NCBI GenBank assembly: GCA_029706075.1
Contig: JAINUG010000256.1
Coordinates: 248,001 to 312,000, forward strand
Length of the DNA: 64,000 nucleotides
DNA from: Aldrovandia affinis
Taxonomy: Eukaryota; Chordata; Actinopteri; Notacanthiformes; Halosauridae
Direction of reading: 5' to 3'
Part shown: positions 59,961 to 64,000 of the stretch, piece by piece
Position numbering within the stretch: the first letter of the stretch is position 1
How the letters are laid out: each line of letters opens with the position of its first letter
Made by a program: the position numbers and the translations under genes
Notes under the pieces: generated by a model
What the model was told of the DNA's origin: nothing
Database searches by the model: none
The model's input: the letters and a program-made list of their open reading frames with translations, nothing else

Positions 59961-62900
59961 AGGGCATTGTCACATTCCCAACAAGAAATTCCAGTGTTAA
60001 TCTAGCAATTTAGTTCGTTTCGTTTAAATTACAGGGGTTTTTAATATAAACATGCATTGGTTATGTTGGACAATTCAGTTTAGCTAGCCAACTGCAACTA
60101 TACGTTACTTAACACGTTATATTTGACAAACTAGCCATTTATTTAACGTTACATGCGATTTGACTATTAACATAAACCAGCCTGCTTGCTGTAACAGTTG
60201 GCTTTAGTTTGTAGAACCTAATCTTCAAGTACAATAATGTACATTTGCTAGCTAAACCTATCCTATGCCATCTTAAAATGGCTACGCATTGCGATGCTAA
60301 CAGCATTAAACCACTAGCGTTTAACAAAACCCCTCGCTAGCCGTGTCGTTACACTGAGTTACCGTCATTTCGCTGCTGGACACCGGTAACGTTATGCCGC
60401 CTCTAATAATATACTAAGGATTGAATTAACGTTAGCTGGCCAACTAGCCAAACTTGTTTTGTAGACACCCTTATTCAGCGGCATAGCTACATAATTTAGC
60501 TAACGTTACAGTTCGTCTTAATCCGTTTTAAGATTAAAAAATTAAACATCTTAACGAATTAGTTACGTAAGATAGCTATGCATTCTCTTCTTGGAATATT
60601 AGACGTTTTGGTTTACTTTTGCAGGTTACGCATAAATTAAGCAGCGTTAAGTACAATCGCAGTGCCCCAACAAGTTATTAGAAGCGGTAACTACTAATCT
60701 TCCTCACAACTACTTAATAGAGCATACATGGTGGGTCATCATGAGTTTGAGAAGGTCTAGTACTCTAGTGTGAGAAATATAAAGTAGGCTAATACAGCTG
60801 CTGGGTCTGAATCATTTTGGTGTATGCTTTTCATTTCAATGCGGCCGCCCCACCGATTCGTGGACTTTAGTATCTGCTATACAAACAAATCGGATATCCA
60901 ACACAGGCAATAGTGCAACATTAAGTACTTCAGTTTTGTGGTTATCATGCAAGTAGGTGCAGTAACCGAAATGTCTGGCACATTATACAGGTGAAAAACA
61001 AAAGTGTAAAACAGGCACACCGCTACTAAATGAATATGCATTTGTGTGTAAACTATATGTAGTCACACTATGGGATGTTCATAGTATCAATTTGACATTT
61101 TCATTTGTCAGACTGATTGTAGAACATTTCTTCTGTAGAAGTTTTGTTGCAGATTGACAAGGTATGACAAATGTGAATGTAAGTCACTTTGAACAAAGCC
61201 TTCCTCCTGGCAACTTTGAATAATGGACTTACTAATGAATGCCCAGCATCTGGCCAAAATGCATACAATACTCAGACATGCTAAAATGAAAATATATCTG
61301 TAAATGTATTAATGCATATATAAAAGATTTACTTAATTTTAATCATTTTATGTATTCATCCGAAAATGTCTTGACATTCCACTGGGGTTTAGAGCAGCAC
61401 CATCTTGTTTGAAATTGTTTACACTGGATTGTAAAAATGAATAAAAAGGCAGTTTCATGCATTTACAAACGGTTGGCTTTAATGTCTTTTAAAAGCTGAT
61501 ACTGTACTTATTCACATCTTTACAACATAAGGAACCTCAAGATGGTCTCCATTCAAAATCGGCCAAGCTGAACCCTGCATATCAGTTTCCACATCACCTT
61601 TGGGCATTGTAAAAAATAATAAGTTTCACGGTCACTGCGTCTTAATACAAACTTACCAAAATAATCTTATTTGTAGAGAGAAATGCTTAAAAAGATGCAT
61701 GCATGGCAACCATGCAAGATATTAAAAAAAAGAAAGCCACTGAAGTCTTCAGTAGTACAGTATCTCCCACACACGCGCACACACACACACCTAACTGAGG
61801 TTTAGACAAGCATTTCTGTTTGCAAGAGTCCGTGGTCTCGCTCTCTCCACAGGTCCATACAATTAATATTAATGGCCGTCTTTCCAGACAAATCCTCATG
61901 TTTGCGCCTGCTGCAGATTCATGGGCCGTTGTCCTGATTCAGTCTATGTTTCTCAATGTAACGTCTGGAAAAGATATGGGGGGAAACCAGCGTGAGTTGA
62001 GAGCAGTGTTAATGTTCCTGAGTGAACTGGGGAAAAATAATTAGTATAAACTATATCAGTGATACCAGTGGAACTGAATTTCAACCTTCATCAGGTTGTT
62101 CATTTGTAAATACAACACTTGCAGCACTTAAAGGGTACAGGTAAAACATTTTACCGTCAACTCGCTTTTTGTTGTTTCACCTGCGCATGTACAGCGACCT
62201 GCACATGTGCTTGTAAAAAAAAATACAAAATAAAAATAAAACTAATATTTAATCACCACAGTTTGCATGTAGTTGACCATATTTGGAATCACCAAGGCTG
62301 ATTAGGTCTTGAAATTAAATTAATAAGTAGTGACTGGTAAAATGCTTGGGCAAAATATTCATCTGACACCTCAGTACACCGATACATTTGCTTCAACCCT
62401 ACAACAGTGGCACAACAGCAAAATACCAAATGTTATTATTAATTATTATTCATACAATCATTAGTGTTATTAACAATTACCATTATATGAATATTATTAT
62501 TATAATTAATACAAATATTATCATTAATAAGAATGAAAAGATTGCATTTATATAGTGCCATTCATCTCAGGATCAAAAGCGCTCTAAGCACTCTAAGGCT
62601 GGAAACAATGTTTTGCACCCATCTGGGTGATGTATGACAGCCGCTATGTGATAGAATGCTCACCACATCATGGGAGGTGGAGCAGGAGATATTCATTCAA
62701 CCAATTAAACTGGGGTGGAAAGATTTAGACAGTCAGTTTAGGAATCTTGCCTGGATGAACAACATAGAGACATTTTGGAGTCAGGACCCGAATTGGTTTT
62801 CAAATAGTGTTGTGCACGAGTGAATTTGTACGCAATGCCATGACAAGCACAGTAACAGCTGGCAAGTTACCTGGAGCAACCAGGCTTGAGGCCATGGCAA

Positions 62901-63429
62901 TGGTTTCGTTCGGTCTAGTTGCACATCTTGGCAATCACTTCTCTGTTAATCTTGCGTTTCATTTAGTTAGCTTCACACTCATTGATTATTCTTCATAAAT
63001 GTAATCAAAGCATGAAGGCACATGCTTCTTTAATTGCAATAATTAATAAATGGGAACTGCTTGGCCACACATGTCCCAATGGAAGCTGAGCCTCTGCACT
63101 CCTGTGTTGATTGTAATACTGTCATTTAAGCCCTTAACCGTCACCGCATATTATTTCCCACCTATTTAGACATACCCAAATATAACAGTTCATAGCTCAA
63201 GAACTGTGATAACCACATGCCTAAATTTAGTATAATTTGAAAGGAAATGCAGTGTGCATCAAAGGGCATGTGGACGCAACATAGCCTAAAGGACCGAAGA
63301 TCAAACATACAACAAAATAGGCGTTATATAGTTTGTGTAGAAACTCATGTAATAAAGGAGTCACATTTCATGATGGACGTATGGATTTTTTGTGCATGCT
63401 TTGTACAATATGTCAACTTCCCCAGTCTT
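59961..63429. other. Upstream of tubulin; no gene seen
   Basis: No exon with domain or splice support was found. GTTAGCTAAC-type sequence and scattered AT-rich stretches dominate. A LINE-derived repeat at about 62535-62770 is listed separately. Confidence 0.4.
62535..62770 (+). repeat. L2-like LINE 3'-derived repeat
   Basis: TTGCATTTATATAGTGCCAT, ATCAAAAGCGCTCTAAG and CCATCTGGGTGATGTATGAC are phrases of a common fish repeat with an L2-like end. No coding part remains. Confidence 0.5.
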
Positions 63430-63780
63430 TTCCCCATTTTCCTCCCAATTTAGTAGCCAGTTGTACCCTCCTTTTATGTGAACTACCCCTCTTGTACTAC
63501 GAGCTCACTGCTGAGGCTGGCAGTGACAAAGGCGACGTACCGCCTCCTCCGAGATGGAACTTGCCAAGCCGTCAACCGTAACTCTGTTACACAGAGCCAC
63601 TCTTGTACACAGCAAGCTCATGGCGGCTTCCCTCCCCCCTCCCTCAGGGTGGACAGCCAATCGCCACCCCGAATGGGACTCCTGGCCAGAGCCGGGCTGG
63701 CGCAGCCGGGGCTCGAACCCCGACTGCAGTGGGCAACTTGTACTCCGGGCGAATGCCTTAATCATTGCTCCATATGTCGA
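63430..63780 (-). mobile_element. tRNA-derived SINE (family 2, copy 2)
   Basis: Read on the minus strand it has a B-box GGGGTTCGAGCCCC and a body with GTTGACGGCTTGGCAAGTTC and GGAGGAGGCGGTACGTCGCC, matching the plus-strand copy at 46291-46601. The end GGCTACTAAATTGGG also matches. Target duplications were not resolved, so the ends are approximate. Confidence 0.8.
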
Positions 63781-64000
63781 CGAAGTATGTACTAAAACGG
63801 ACTTCAAGACCCAAAGGCTCATGAACTAGAGGCCTTTTAGTGAGTGGTGTCACCGGTGGTCTCAATGTGTCCCAAAATCAATCCAAGGTGGCCACATTGA
63901 CACTGATTTATATTCACTTATGTGACACTGCAAAACATAAAAAAATATCTTGATGACTATAAAACCCGTTTCTTCACCCAAACCATTATGGATCGTTATT

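Noticed and set aside
61820-62044. 74-codon plus-strand frame, and a minus-strand frame ending RYIEKHRLNQDNGP
   Set aside because: No partner exon, no domain and no poly(A) signal in a fitting place; could be chance.

Overview
The window reads as a teleost fish nuclear chromosome. Two host genes have vertebrate exon structure with canonical splice sites: a lysyl oxidase-like gene best matched to LOXL3, and a beta-tubulin. The rest is mostly transposable elements of kinds common in fish: L2-type and CR1-type LINEs, hAT and Tc1/mariner DNA transposons, tRNA-derived SINEs and solo LTRs. There is no operon, Shine-Dalgarno or CRISPR structure. The species cannot be named from the sequence.

Layout. 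1-1.5 kb is an old hAT composite. 3.0-4.55 kb holds an unrecognised five-exon gene whose four introns all keep the reading frame. 4.55-9.68 kb is a nearly full-length L2-type LINE, broken by two solo LTRs and by the 3' tail of another LINE. 9.99-11.26 kb holds two LOXL3 exons on the minus strand: signal peptide plus the complete first SRCR domain. 11.9-19 kb has a long-inverted-repeat element, a hAT element with a perfect 8-bp target duplication, a SINE and a (TAGTG)n array. 19-27 kb is mostly without recognisable content apart from a Tc1/mariner remnant and a TATA-like promoter. 27.3-28.6 kb is the oddest stretch: a possible LTR, three tandem hairpins whose outer stems covary, then a 72-codon ORF for a single-pass membrane protein with a strong Kozak context and an AATAAA just after its stop. 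30-31.6 kb has a 92-bp inverted repeat, a minisatellite and an L2 fragment.

31.8-34.26 kb is a second L2-type LINE (minus strand). 34.5-39.7 kb is a CR1-type LINE carrying a precise hAT insertion and an inverted 3' end. 40.2-41.3 kb is an HTRA2-like serine protease pseudogene. In human, HTRA2 and LOXL3 are neighbours, so this may be a remnant of that linkage. 41.3-53.0 kb is a stack of nested transposons: hAT elements interrupted by a CR1 LINE, which is in turn interrupted by a SINE and another LINE.

53-55 kb is unassigned. A candidate first coding exon of an unknown minus-strand gene lies at 55.1-55.5 kb, followed by a complete 445-residue beta-tubulin gene (TUBB4B-like) on the minus strand at 56.2-59.7 kb, with a palindromic hAT MITE in intron 3 and three CCAAT boxes upstream. 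A second copy of the SINE family seen at 46.3 kb lies near the right edge.

The intact host genes do not form a pathway. LOXL3 is a secreted amine oxidase of the extracellular matrix; beta-tubulin is cytoskeletal. Most of the remaining coding sequence is transposon protein in various states of decay.
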